Shown here: positions 43,739 to 51,255 of the stretch, in pieces
Layout of the letters: every line of letters begins with the position of its first letter
Position numbering within the stretch: the first letter of the stretch is position 1
NCBI GenBank assembly: GCA_015064155.1
Contig: SVST01000005.1
Span: forward strand, 1 to 64,000
Direction of reading: 5' to 3'
DNA from: Oscillospiraceae bacterium
GTDB lineage: Bacteria; Bacillota; Clostridia; Oscillospirales; CAG-272
DNA: 64,000 nt
Made by a program: the position numbers and the translations under genes
Notes under the pieces: generated by a model
Seen by the model: the letters and a program-made list of their open reading frames with translations, nothing else
Databases searched by the model: none
Told to the model about the DNA's origin: nothing

Positions 43739-44758
43739 TCAATCGTCAAAGGTAAAGATTGCCTTTATGAATCCCGCGGGACGGCTGCGCGCATCGTCAA
43801 GAGCCTTTTGCACCTCGGACAAGGGCAGCGTTTCGCTGATAAAGGGCGTCATATCCACCGCGCCGTCCGCCATCATTTCGATTGCCTTTTTGTGCTGGTT
43901 CCAGTTGTTCCCCGCGCCAATCAAGTGCAGATTGTTCACGTGAATATCGTCGATGCGGATAGACATGGTCTTTCCTCTGCCGTAGCCCGCAAGTGCAACG
44001 TAACCGCCCTTTTTGCAAAGCTTCAGGCTGTTCTGAATACACTCCTCCATTCCGGTTGCCTCGATGATATAATCGGTTCCCTCGGGATGATATTGCTTCA
44101 TTGCCTCAAAGATATCCTCCTCGCGCACCGCAACGGTTGCATAAGCCCCCATTTTCTTTGCGATTTCCAAACGCTTGGAGGTGGTTGCCACCACCACGAT
44201 CTTGCGCATTCCCATTGCCTTTGCAACCGCCAAGCAGCAAAGACCGATCGAGCCCGCACCGTAGATCAAGCAGGTTTTTCCACTCTTAGGCTCCAGCTTT
44301 TCCCAGGTTCCGAGCGCCACGCCCATCGGCTCGGCAAGAGCCGCGTGCGTAAAGGGAAGATGATCGGGAAGCTCCACCAATCCGTATGCAGGCACGTCGA
44401 TGTACTCGGCATACGCACCGTTTCTCTTGAAGCCGATCTCCTCAAATTCCTTGCAGTATCTCCAATTTCCGCTGCGGCATGCCTCGCAAACACCGCAGGT
44501 CACGTCGTTGGAGCCGGTGACGCGCTTTCCTACCCAACTCGCAAAACGATCGTTTTCCACCGCCTCAACGACTCCCGACCACTCGTGTCCCGGAGTGAGG
44601 GGATAGTTCGCGGGGATATTTCCGTCCACAACCTCCAAATCGGTTGCGCAAACGGCAGCAGCCTTCACGCGGATGCGCGCAAAGTCCTTCGCCAGCGGCG
44701 GTAATTCACGGTCGGTGTAGATCACACGGCCGGGCTTTTCGATCACAACACATTTCAT
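43739..44758 (-). CDS. Zinc-dependent alcohol (polyol) dehydrogenase
   Basis: 339 aa medium-chain dehydrogenase. Catalytic zinc ligands in AAAVCATDLEV and LTPGHEWSGVVE, the structural zinc loop CGVCEACRSGNWRYC, and the NAD-binding loop IYGAGSIGLCCLAVAKAMG. It most resembles sorbitol/L-iditol- or threonine-type dehydrogenases that oxidise a secondary alcohol to a ketone. ATG at 44758 has GAGG upstream. Second gene of the ROK-led operon; with the kinase and two mannitol-dehydrogenase-like genes it suggests breakdown of a sugar alcohol or hexonate. Confidence 0.88.
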   Translation of the reverse strand: MKCVVIEKPGRVIYTDRELPPLAKDFARIRVKAAAVCATDLEVVDGNIPANYPLTPGHEWSGVVEAVENDRFASWVGKRVTGSNDVTCGVCEACRSGNWRYCKEFEEIGFKRNGAYAEYIDVPAYGLVELPDHLPFTHAALAEPMGVALGTWEKLEPKSGKTCLIYGAGSIGLCCLAVAKAMGMRKIVVVATTSKRLEIAKKMGAYATVAVREEDIFEAMKQYHPEGTDYIIEATGMEECIQNSLKLCKKGGYVALAGYGRGKTMSIRIDDIHVNNLHLIGAGNNWNQHKKAIEMMADGAVDMTPFISETLPLSEVQKALDDARSRPAGFIKAIFTFDD

Positions 44759-44795
44759 TTCGTTTACCTCATTTATTATATAAGTTTACAGTTAT

Positions 44796-45887
44796 TCAGA
44801 TATCAAACCGTTTAATCGCCGATTTCATGGATTCGGCTGCGGCACCAAACGCGGCGGAGATGGCAAGGTCGGTCTTGAGCGTAACCCCCCTGACCCGTAT
44901 TCCATCGGTGACAGCCGCTGCAAACGGAGCAAGCTCCATCGCGCGTCCCGTCAAAATCAGCTTTTGCGGTCGAAACAGCATACAGACGTTGTAAAGTGCC
45001 AGCTCCAGATAGGACGCAGCCTCGGCAAGCGGCTCGGCATAACGCTCGGGATTTTGAAATAACGCCTCCACCGAAACACCCAAGCGTTCGGTGATGCCAC
45101 GCAACGACGCATACGCCTCCAGGCATCCTTCCTTTCCGCAAACGCAGGGCAAGCCCTTGCGCACCGAAACGGTATGTCCAAGTTCAAATTTTTCGGTATC
45201 GTCAAGGATTCTTCCGTCCTGCGCCACCGCCATACCGATTCCCTCGTCTACGCGCACCAGCACGCAATCACTGTATTTTTTGCGCGAAAGCTCGGCAAGC
45301 AGCATACATTTCGGGTCATGACCCAAATAGATCGGCAATTCAAACCGCGCGCTGAAATGCTCCTTTACGTTGTAAGGAATCCAATCTTGAATCTGTGGGA
45401 AGCGGAGCGAAAAGCCCTCTCTGCCGTTCACCGAGCCCTGAAACGCAATTCCGATGCTGAACACACGGTAGCTTTCCCCACACCACTCGATGGCACGTCG
45501 GCAAAGTTCTTCGGCTTGCGCAAGCAATTCGCTTTGATTCTGTGCCGCAAACGGCTCGGTAAAGCATTGCTTCACCGAAAGATCCAAGCCAACGACCTCT
45601 GCCGACATTGCCGTTCGGTTGACGTCCAAGCCGATGCTGACGATCTTCTCTCCGTTCGGGCGCAATTCGTAGGTCAAGCGACCCGCGCCCCCCGTTTTAC
45701 GGCTTTTTTCCTCTACGACGTAGCCCTTTTCGATCAAGAACGCGACGTTGGAGGAAACGGTCCCCCAGCTAAAGCCGGTTTCCCATTCGATCTCTCGCCG
45801 TGTGGTAGTTCCCTTTTCCAAAATAAAAATGAAAATATCCGCAGTATTATTTTGTTTCAATCGATCCTGTGTAATATATTTTTTCAT
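44796..45887 (-). CDS. ROK-family (NagC/XylR-type) transcriptional repressor
   Basis: 363 aa. N-terminal winged helix-turn-helix (~8-60, with TTTRREIEWETGFSWGTVSS), then a ROK sugar-binding domain with the zinc motif LPCVCGKEGCLEAYASL and the preceding ELGHT histidine. The phosphate-binding residues of active ROK kinases are weak (IGLDVNRTAMSAE), which fits a repressor. ATG at 45887 has AAGGAT upstream. First gene of an operon running to 40093, and divergent from the UlaG-like gene across the 43-bp palindrome, its likely operator. Confidence 0.9.
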   Translation of the reverse strand: MKKYITQDRLKQNNTADIFIFILEKGTTTRREIEWETGFSWGTVSSNVAFLIEKGYVVEEKSRKTGGAGRLTYELRPNGEKIVSIGLDVNRTAMSAEVVGLDLSVKQCFTEPFAAQNQSELLAQAEELCRRAIEWCGESYRVFSIGIAFQGSVNGREGFSLRFPQIQDWIPYNVKEHFSARFELPIYLGHDPKCMLLAELSRKKYSDCVLVRVDEGIGMAVAQDGRILDDTEKFELGHTVSVRKGLPCVCGKEGCLEAYASLRGITERLGVSVEALFQNPERYAEPLAEAASYLELALYNVCMLFRPQKLILTGRAMELAPFAAAVTDGIRVRGVTLKTDLAISAAFGAAAESMKSAIKRFDI

Positions 45888-45899
45888 TTTTTCATCCTT

Positions 45900-45942
45900 C
45901 CTATTGACAATTATATCAAAGTTTGATATAATTGTCAATAGG
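45900..45942. promoter_or_regulatory. 43-bp perfect palindrome with two overlapping divergent promoters
   Basis: Arms of 21 bp, CCTATTGACAATTATATCA-AA and its exact reverse complement, flank a single G at 45921. Plus promoter: TTGACA 45904-45909, 17-bp spacer, TATAAT 45927-45932. Minus promoter, by symmetry: TTGACA 45933-45938, spacer 17, TATAAT 45910-45915. The two promoters are interleaved on the same 35 bp and face opposite ways, so only one polymerase can bind at a time. The centre TATATCAAAGTTTGATATA fits a ROK operator. One repressor would control both the ROK operon and the UlaG-like gene. Confidence 0.9.
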
Positions 45943-45969
45943 ATAATTCAATTTTTTCGGAGGAAGCTT

Positions 45970-46794
45970 ATGAATTCTGAAATTTGCAAAATTACCGAAG
46001 CCCAATTAACCGATTCGCAAATAGCACTTTGGTATCTCGGTCAGGAAGGCTTTATTATGAAAAGCGGAAATACCTATCTTGCAACCGACCTGTATTTAAG
46101 CGACTACGTCGATCAACACTGCTGTCAGTTTGTCGATTGGAAGCGTCTTTACCCTGCCCCCGTTGCAGCCGAAGCGTTGACTTTTCTCAACGTCATCCTT
46201 TGCACGCATACGCACTACGACCATGCAGACCCGTGGACGCTCCCCAAGCTTGCCGCCGCCAATCCCACGGCTCGTTTTGTCGTGCCCGCACCTGCCGTAG
46301 ATACCGTTGCATCCTATGGAATTCCCAAGGATCGCATCATTGCCGCCGTTGCCGATCAGCCCATTGAGATCGACGGCTTCACCGTCACCCCCGTTCCCTC
46401 CGCGCACGAGGAGCTGCATACCGATGAAAACGGGAACTACTGCGAGCTGGGCTATCTGATCGATGCGGGAGAGCTTCGAGTCTTCCACGCAGGTGATATG
46501 TGTATGTACGACGGACTTATCGAACGGCTCAAGAACGTTGATGTCGCACTGCTTCCCATCAACGGAAGAGATTATTTCCGCAACAAAAACGACATCATCG
46601 GAAACTTCAACTGCGAGGAAGCCGTCACGCTGGCAAAGGAGATCAACGCAGGACTTCTGGTCCCCCTGCATCACGATCTGTACGAGGTCAACCGCGTCAG
46701 CCCCGCAAGCTTCGTCACCACGCTGATGGCTCTCAATCCCACACAGCCCTACCACATCTTCGCACCGGGCGAACGCATCGTTTACATGAAATAA
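45970..46794 (+). CDS. UlaG-like metallo-beta-lactamase-fold lactonase
   Basis: 274 aa. The metal motif ILCTHTHYDHADPWTL near residue 78 (HxHxDH type), VFHAGDMCMYDG (Asp ligand), and LLVPLHHDLYEVNRV near 240 match the L-ascorbate-6-phosphate lactonase UlaG group. UlaG hydrolyses a sugar-acid lactone phosphate. ATG at 45970 has GGAGG six bases upstream. Its promoter is one arm of the 43-bp palindrome shared with the ROK operon, so it likely belongs to the same pathway, perhaps opening a lactone made by the dehydrogenases. Confidence 0.85.
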   Translation: MNSEICKITEAQLTDSQIALWYLGQEGFIMKSGNTYLATDLYLSDYVDQHCCQFVDWKRLYPAPVAAEALTFLNVILCTHTHYDHADPWTLPKLAAANPTARFVVPAPAVDTVASYGIPKDRIIAAVADQPIEIDGFTVTPVPSAHEELHTDENGNYCELGYLIDAGELRVFHAGDMCMYDGLIERLKNVDVALLPINGRDYFRNKNDIIGNFNCEEAVTLAKEINAGLLVPLHHDLYEVNRVSPASFVTTLMALNPTQPYHIFAPGERIVYMK

Positions 46795-46798
46795 CGAA

Positions 46799-46840
46799 AC
46801 AGACGGATTTTGCAAAATTGCAAAATCCGTCTGTTTTTTC
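46799..46840. terminator. Bidirectional terminator
   Basis: AGACGGATTTTGC/GCAAAATCCGTCT stem of 13 bp with T tract on the plus strand, between convergent genes. Confidence 0.92.
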
Positions 46841-46841
46841 T

Positions 46842-47519
46842 TTAACCAAAATCCCCGGAATTGTTGGAATACAGATCCTCGGTCGGTTCAACAACCGCCG
46901 ATTTTCTTTGCGCCAGCATCCATTCGTAAACCGCGGGATTGCTGTAGGTATCGGTCCAAGCGTCATGTTTGTTTTCGGGATAGATTGTCAGCTTGGCATT
47001 TCCGCCGTGCTGATTCACCTTTTCTACCATGATCTCGGATTCTCTGCAAAGCACGGTCGGATCCTTTGCACCGTGGAATGCCCAAATCGGAATATCCTTT
47101 AACCGTGCCGCGTTCCAGTACATCCCACCGCCGCAGATCGGAACAAGCGCCGCAAAATACGCGGGCATACTCATGGCAAGCTGCCATGCCGTATATCCGC
47201 CCATACTGCCGCCGGCAAGATAAAACCGATCTTGCTCGCAGTAAGGTGCGGAATAGATATTCTCCACCAGTCGCATCAGCGTTTCAAAAACGTCAAACCA
47301 CGTTTTTTTCGGGCAAAGCGGCGTCACGATAATCATGGGAAGCTCCATCAACTCGGTCAAGCGATAAACGCACTGCTCGCGAAGCTGCTCCACACGTTGC
47401 CCGATTGTTCCGGCACCGTGCAGATTGATCAGCACGGGATATCGCTTCCCCTCCTCGTAGCCCGTGGGGTAACGCATCATCAATTCAATGGTTTCAAAAC
47501 GGGAAATCTCGTATTTCAT
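46842..47519 (-). CDS. Alpha/beta hydrolase (esterase-like)
   Basis: 225 aa. LINLHGAGTIGQRVEQL (oxyanion region), nucleophile in YLAGGSMGGYTAWQ, aspartate in FHGAKDPTVL and histidine in ENKHDAWTD complete the catalytic triad in the usual order. No signal peptide, so cytoplasmic. The ATG at 47519 is preferred; a GTG at 47525 also fits the GAGG site. Third gene of the CobW operon, 16 bases after the second CobW gene. Likely a carbohydrate or feruloyl-type esterase; its link to metal trafficking is unclear. Confidence 0.78.
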   Translation of the reverse strand: MKYEISRFETIELMMRYPTGYEEGKRYPVLINLHGAGTIGQRVEQLREQCVYRLTELMELPMIIVTPLCPKKTWFDVFETLMRLVENIYSAPYCEQDRFYLAGGSMGGYTAWQLAMSMPAYFAALVPICGGGMYWNAARLKDIPIWAFHGAKDPTVLCRESEIMVEKVNQHGGNAKLTIYPENKHDAWTDTYSNPAVYEWMLAQRKSAVVEPTEDLYSNNSGDFG

Positions 47520-47535
47520 AGTCACTGTTCCTCAA

Positions 47536-48471
47536 TCAATAAAAGGTTGCAACCTCTTGCGCAGGCTTCACGGCAAATTCGGTTGCCGTCACGTGCAAAA
47601 CGGGACCCTTTCCGCGATACAGCTTGTGCTTTTCGATGCGGATCTCCCCCGTCAGGATCGCCCAATCCTGCGTTTGCAGCGTGGTAGACGCGGGGAAGCT
47701 GCACACCATCGGTTGGAATGCAATATCATCGGCACAGCAGGTCATCACGTGACGTCCCACCAGAATCTGGTTGCCCTGACGCGCGATCATTCCCTTGAAG
47801 CGAAGCTTCTTGCGATCATATTTTTCCATTTCCTCGGAAAGATCGCGGTAAAAAATCGCGTAATCGGCATCCTCGATCTGCACCACGTCAGCCTCCAAAT
47901 CAAAGGGCAACGGGTCTACGATCTCGTCGTATTCCACGTGACCGTCGGGATAATCATAGGTAATTGCCACGCGACGGGAAATGCCGCGGATCACGCGGTG
48001 AATCTCGTCCTTGTCAATGTCCGCGGGGGTGCGGTTGAGCACGATCATTTCACAGTTGGTCAGCTTATCCACCATCAACTGGCGCATATTAGCGTTGTAG
48101 GAAAGGAAGGTGGAAGCGTCGGCAAACATCATTTCCTGGTAGATCACCCAATTTGCCGGCAAATGGGCATAGAGCGTGTCCATTCGCCACATCCCGTTGT
48201 ACTCGATCACAACGCGGTCAACGCGCCGTTTTTCGGTAAAGCTCAACAGCTTTTCCACCGTAAAATCCGACTCGGATTCAATCAGCTCCAAATAGACGTT
48301 CTGTCCCCAAAAGCGCGAGGGATCAAGCTCGTCAACACCCTCTTCACACTGAATAATCAGCGTTTTTTCGCCCGAATTAAAGCGTTTATCCTCCATGGAT
48401 TCCTGAATGATATGGGTCTTTCCGCCCTCCAGAAAGCCTGTAAACAGATAAACCGGTACCTGACTTGCCAT
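47536..48471 (-). CDS. CobW/P47K-related protein with altered P-loop
   Basis: 311 aa. The start resembles the G3E GTPase CobW family: VPVYLFTGFLEGGKTHIIQE, where the Walker A second glycine is replaced by Glu. An aspartate-rich CEEGVDELDPSRF and VDRVVIEYNGMWRMD follow, and MIVLNRTPADIDK matches the NKxD region weakly. The C-terminal half (~185-311) is a beta-rich domain with MTCCADDIAFQPMVC and TGEIRIEKHK. ATG at 48471 has GGAGG upstream. It starts 13 bases after the His-rich CobW gene, so the two probably work together in metal delivery or sensing. Confidence 0.72.
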   Translation of the reverse strand: MASQVPVYLFTGFLEGGKTHIIQESMEDKRFNSGEKTLIIQCEEGVDELDPSRFWGQNVYLELIESESDFTVEKLLSFTEKRRVDRVVIEYNGMWRMDTLYAHLPANWVIYQEMMFADASTFLSYNANMRQLMVDKLTNCEMIVLNRTPADIDKDEIHRVIRGISRRVAITYDYPDGHVEYDEIVDPLPFDLEADVVQIEDADYAIFYRDLSEEMEKYDRKKLRFKGMIARQGNQILVGRHVMTCCADDIAFQPMVCSFPASTTLQTQDWAILTGEIRIEKHKLYRGKGPVLHVTATEFAVKPAQEVATFY

Positions 48472-48484
48472 AAAAACCTCCGTT

Positions 48485-49801
48485 TCAGACCCCAAAGAGA
48501 GCCGCAAGAGCCTCTTGGTTCAACCGAGAGCCGATCACGCAGAGTCTGCCGATCACAGCCGCCGACCCGTTCCGAACGTCCCCCTCACCGGGTACGTAAT
48601 CAAAGTGCAACCACGCGCCGTCCTTGCCCGCAACAATTCCCTTGGCTCGCAGGACTACACCGTATGTATGTTCATCGGAAAGAGCATCCAATACGTGGCG
48701 CAATTCGTCTGCGTCAAAACGCTTTGCGGTTTCCACTCCCCAGCTGACAAACACCTCGTCGGCGTGATGATGGTGGTGATGATGACACGCACAATCGGGA
48801 TCGTCGCATTCCCCATGATGATGATGATGGTGGTGATGCTCATGCTCCTCGTGGTCGTGGTCATGATCGTGATCGTGGTGATGATGGTGACACTCACATT
48901 CGGGATCGTTGCATTCCTCATGATGATGGTGGTGATGCTCATGCTCCTCGTGGTCGTGGTCATCATCGTGGTCGTGGTGATGATGGTGACACCCACATTC
49001 GGGATCGTTGCATTCCCCATGATGATGGTGGTGATGCTCATGCTCCTCGTGGTCGTGGTCATCATCGTGGTCGTGGTGATGATGGTGACACTCACATTCG
49101 GGATCGTCGCATTCCTCATGATGATGATGATGATGATGATGATGGTGGTGATGCTCGTGCTCTTCGTGTGCCGCCTCTGCAAGGCGCGCAAGCTCCTCTT
49201 CAATGGTATCACGACGCTCCATTGCCGCAAGAAGCTGCTTGCCGTCAAGCTCATCCCACGGAGTGGTGACGATCGTAGCCGTTGCATTATGCGCACGCAA
49301 AAGCGCCACGGTTTCGGCAATTTTTTCGTCGGATACACCGCCCGTGTGCGACAGCACGATACAGCCCGCGTTTTCGATCTGGTCATTGAAAAACTCACCG
49401 AAATTCTTCATATACATCTTGCACTTTTTGACGTCGGCAACCGTGGTAAAGCCGTTGAGAACGACATCGTCAGCGGATACGTTCTGCACGGCGCGGATGA
49501 TATCGGAGAGCTTGCCAACTCCCGAGGGTTCGATCAGGATACGGTCGGGAGCGTAGTCGGAAAGCACCTTTTGCAAAGCCTTTCCGAAGTCGCCCACCAA
49601 CGAGCAGCAAATGCAGCCGCTGTTCATTTCGGTTACTTCAATCCCCGCATCCTGCATAAAGCCGCCGTCGATACCGATCTCGCCGAACTCGTTTTCGATC
49701 AGCACCAGCTTTTCGCCCGCATAGACCTCATTCAAGAGCTTTTTGATCAAGGTCGTCTTCCCCGCCCCCAAAAAGCCCGAAAAAATATCAATTTTCGTCA
49801 T
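48485..49801 (-). CDS. CobW/G3E-family metallochaperone GTPase with His/Cys-rich repeats
   Basis: 438 aa. P-loop IDIFSGFLGAGKTTLIKK (Lys15), the metal motif NSGCICCSLVGDF (Cys63-Cys66) near the switch, and ILIEPSGVGKLSDI. Residues ~211-344 are an extraordinary His/Asp/Glu stretch with four copies of an EC[DN]DP[ED]CxC motif separated by runs of His and DHDHDH. The C-terminal CobW_C domain follows (~345-438, FDADELRHVLDALSDE). The His/Cys tract should bind many Zn2+ or Ni2+ ions. The ATG at 49801 is used; a GTG at 49810 is possible. First gene of a three-gene operon. Confidence 0.88.
   Translation of the reverse strand: MTKIDIFSGFLGAGKTTLIKKLLNEVYAGEKLVLIENEFGEIGIDGGFMQDAGIEVTEMNSGCICCSLVGDFGKALQKVLSDYAPDRILIEPSGVGKLSDIIRAVQNVSADDVVLNGFTTVADVKKCKMYMKNFGEFFNDQIENAGCIVLSHTGGVSDEKIAETVALLRAHNATATIVTTPWDELDGKQLLAAMERRDTIEEELARLAEAAHEEHEHHHHHHHHHHHHEECDDPECECHHHHHDHDDDHDHEEHEHHHHHHGECNDPECGCHHHHHDHDDDHDHEEHEHHHHHHEECNDPECECHHHHHDHDHDHDHEEHEHHHHHHHHGECDDPDCACHHHHHHHADEVFVSWGVETAKRFDADELRHVLDALSDEHTYGVVLRAKGIVAGKDGAWLHFDYVPGEGDVRNGSAAVIGRLCVIGSRLNQEALAALFGV
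48768..49170 (-). repeat. 99-bp tandem coding repeat (His/Cys domain)
   Basis: A 99-bp unit (33 codons) repeats about four times in frame, coding for the EC-DP-C-C motif plus a His/Asp run. Middle copies are near identical, outer ones diverge, which suggests recent unequal exchange or slippage. Confidence 0.9.
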
Positions 49802-49843
49802 TATAAACACTTCCTTTTCTCTATTGGACTAACCTATCAATAT

Positions 49844-49872
49844 ATTATAAACCTATGAACAAAAAAAGTCAA
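49844..49872 (-). promoter_or_regulatory. Promoter of the CobW operon
   Basis: Minus strand TTGACT (49867-49872), 17-bp spacer, TATAAT (49844-49849). Direct repeats TTCATAGGTT (49850-49859) and TTGATAGGTT (49831-49840) flank the -10 element and may bind a regulator. Confidence 0.85.
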
Positions 49873-49889
49873 GAAAAGAACGAAAAATA

Positions 49890-49936
49890 ATTTAAAACAA
49901 ACAGGACCGATGAAAAAAACATCCGCCCTGTTTTTG
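49890..49936 (-). terminator. Terminator after the Gfo/Idh gene
   Basis: AAACAGGGCGGATG pairs, with two mismatches, with CATCGGTCCTGTTT around a T-rich loop, followed by GTTTT on the minus strand, 24 bases past the stop. Confidence 0.7.
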
Positions 49937-49959
49937 TATATCGTTTTGAAAACTTACTC

Positions 49960-51234
49960 TTATTTTCTGAACGACGCGATGTAGTCCTTCATGTCGATGA
50001 CCTTGCCCGTTACGCGCGATTCCTCGGCGGCAAACGCCATGAGGTGGTTTTCGGCGCAGGTAATTCCGTCGGACAGGCTGTTCCCCTCGTAGGTGCCGTC
50101 CATCAGCGCAACGAATGCCTCAACGATTCCCTTATCTCCGCCGCCGTGTCCTCCGAAAATGGTTTCGTCCAGCTCGGCATTGAGAATCGGAACCTCGACC
50201 GTTTTTCCCGTCAGGAAATCAAACACGCGAATTTTATCGTCGTTCATGTACGCGGTCGCCTCGCCCTTGGTACCCATAATGCGAATAAAACGTCCGCCCT
50301 TGTTAAAAGCACTCATGGTAAAGCTGACCAGCGCACCGCCCTCAAACTCCAAATTCACGGTTTGATGGTCTACCACGTCGTTGTCGGATTGATAAACGCA
50401 AACACCGTATGGGCTTTCCTTGAGTGCTTTCACGATGTCCTCCTCACAGGGTTCAAACACACCGGTTGCGTGTTTTGCGCGTTCCTTTTCCACCAGATAG
50501 GTGCGAACGGCATCGTAAGGACAGCGCTCGGCATGGGGACAGCCCTCGATACAACGGTACGGTGCCCCCTCGGGACAGTTTTCCTTTTTAAAGTGGCGCA
50601 AAGCACCAAAAGACTGCACACGCGTGCATCTTTTGCCCACCAGCCATTGCAAAATATCCATGTCGTGGCTGCTTTTCGCCAGAATCATCGGCGAGCTTTT
50701 CTCCAGATTGTTCCAATTTCCGCGCGTATAGCTGTGTGCATAGTGACGGTGCCCTACCGCCTCGACGTGAATCACGTTGACGATCTCGCCTACCATTCCC
50801 GCGTCGATCACCTCTTTCAAGCGTTTGAAAAACGGGGTGAAGCGCAACACGTGGCAAACCATCACGGTGACTCCCTTTTCGTCGGCATAATCGGCAATCC
50901 TCATGCAATCCTCGGGAGTGACCGCCATCGGCTTTTCCAAAAGCAGGTTGTAGCCCAACTCAATGGCCTTCATCGCAGGTGCGAAATGCTGACGGTCCTG
51001 CGTGGCAATGATCGCCACGTCGGCAAACCGAGGACGGTTCAAAAGCTCGGTCCAATCGGAAACGCACTGCTCGGGGGCTATCCCATGCTTTTTCCGTACC
51101 GCCTCGCGTCTGCCCTCGTCGGGCTCGGCAACCGCCACCAACTCAAAGCGGTCGTCGTGAAAATCCTTTGCGTAATCGGTATACGTTTTTCCGCGGATGC
51201 CCGCGCCAATTAAAATTGCTCTGATCTTTTCCAT
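49960..51234 (-). CDS. Gfo/Idh/MocA-family oxidoreductase with Cys-rich insert
   Basis: 424 aa NAD(P)-dependent enzyme. Rossmann start IRAILIGAGIRGKTYTDYA, the catalytic EKPMAVTPEDC lysine, and the substrate domain with SSHDMDILQWLVG. An insert near residues 219-243 holds four cysteines spaced C-x7-C-x3-C-x5-C (NCPEGAPYRCIEGCPHAERC), a likely structural metal site. ATG at 51234 has GAGG eight bases upstream; the ATG at 51255 directly follows the upstream stop and lacks a site. Co-transcribed with the GH42-like gene, it probably oxidises or rearranges the sugar released. Confidence 0.85.
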   Translation of the reverse strand: MEKIRAILIGAGIRGKTYTDYAKDFHDDRFELVAVAEPDEGRREAVRKKHGIAPEQCVSDWTELLNRPRFADVAIIATQDRQHFAPAMKAIELGYNLLLEKPMAVTPEDCMRIADYADEKGVTVMVCHVLRFTPFFKRLKEVIDAGMVGEIVNVIHVEAVGHRHYAHSYTRGNWNNLEKSSPMILAKSSHDMDILQWLVGKRCTRVQSFGALRHFKKENCPEGAPYRCIEGCPHAERCPYDAVRTYLVEKERAKHATGVFEPCEEDIVKALKESPYGVCVYQSDNDVVDHQTVNLEFEGGALVSFTMSAFNKGGRFIRIMGTKGEATAYMNDDKIRVFDFLTGKTVEVPILNAELDETIFGGHGGGDKGIVEAFVALMDGTYEGNSLSDGITCAENHLMAFAAEESRVTGKVIDMKDYIASFRK

Positions 51235-51255
51235 TTTTTTATCCTCACTTTTCAT

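Noticed and set aside
48768-49170. Possible CRISPR array
   Set aside because: The 99-bp repeats are contiguous, in frame, code for a His/Cys domain and lack spacers.
48515-49858. Met/Val-rich plus-strand frame opposite the His-rich CobW gene
   Set aside because: It is the complement of the CAC/CAT/GAC repeat codons (ATG/GTG/GTC) and has no initiation signal.
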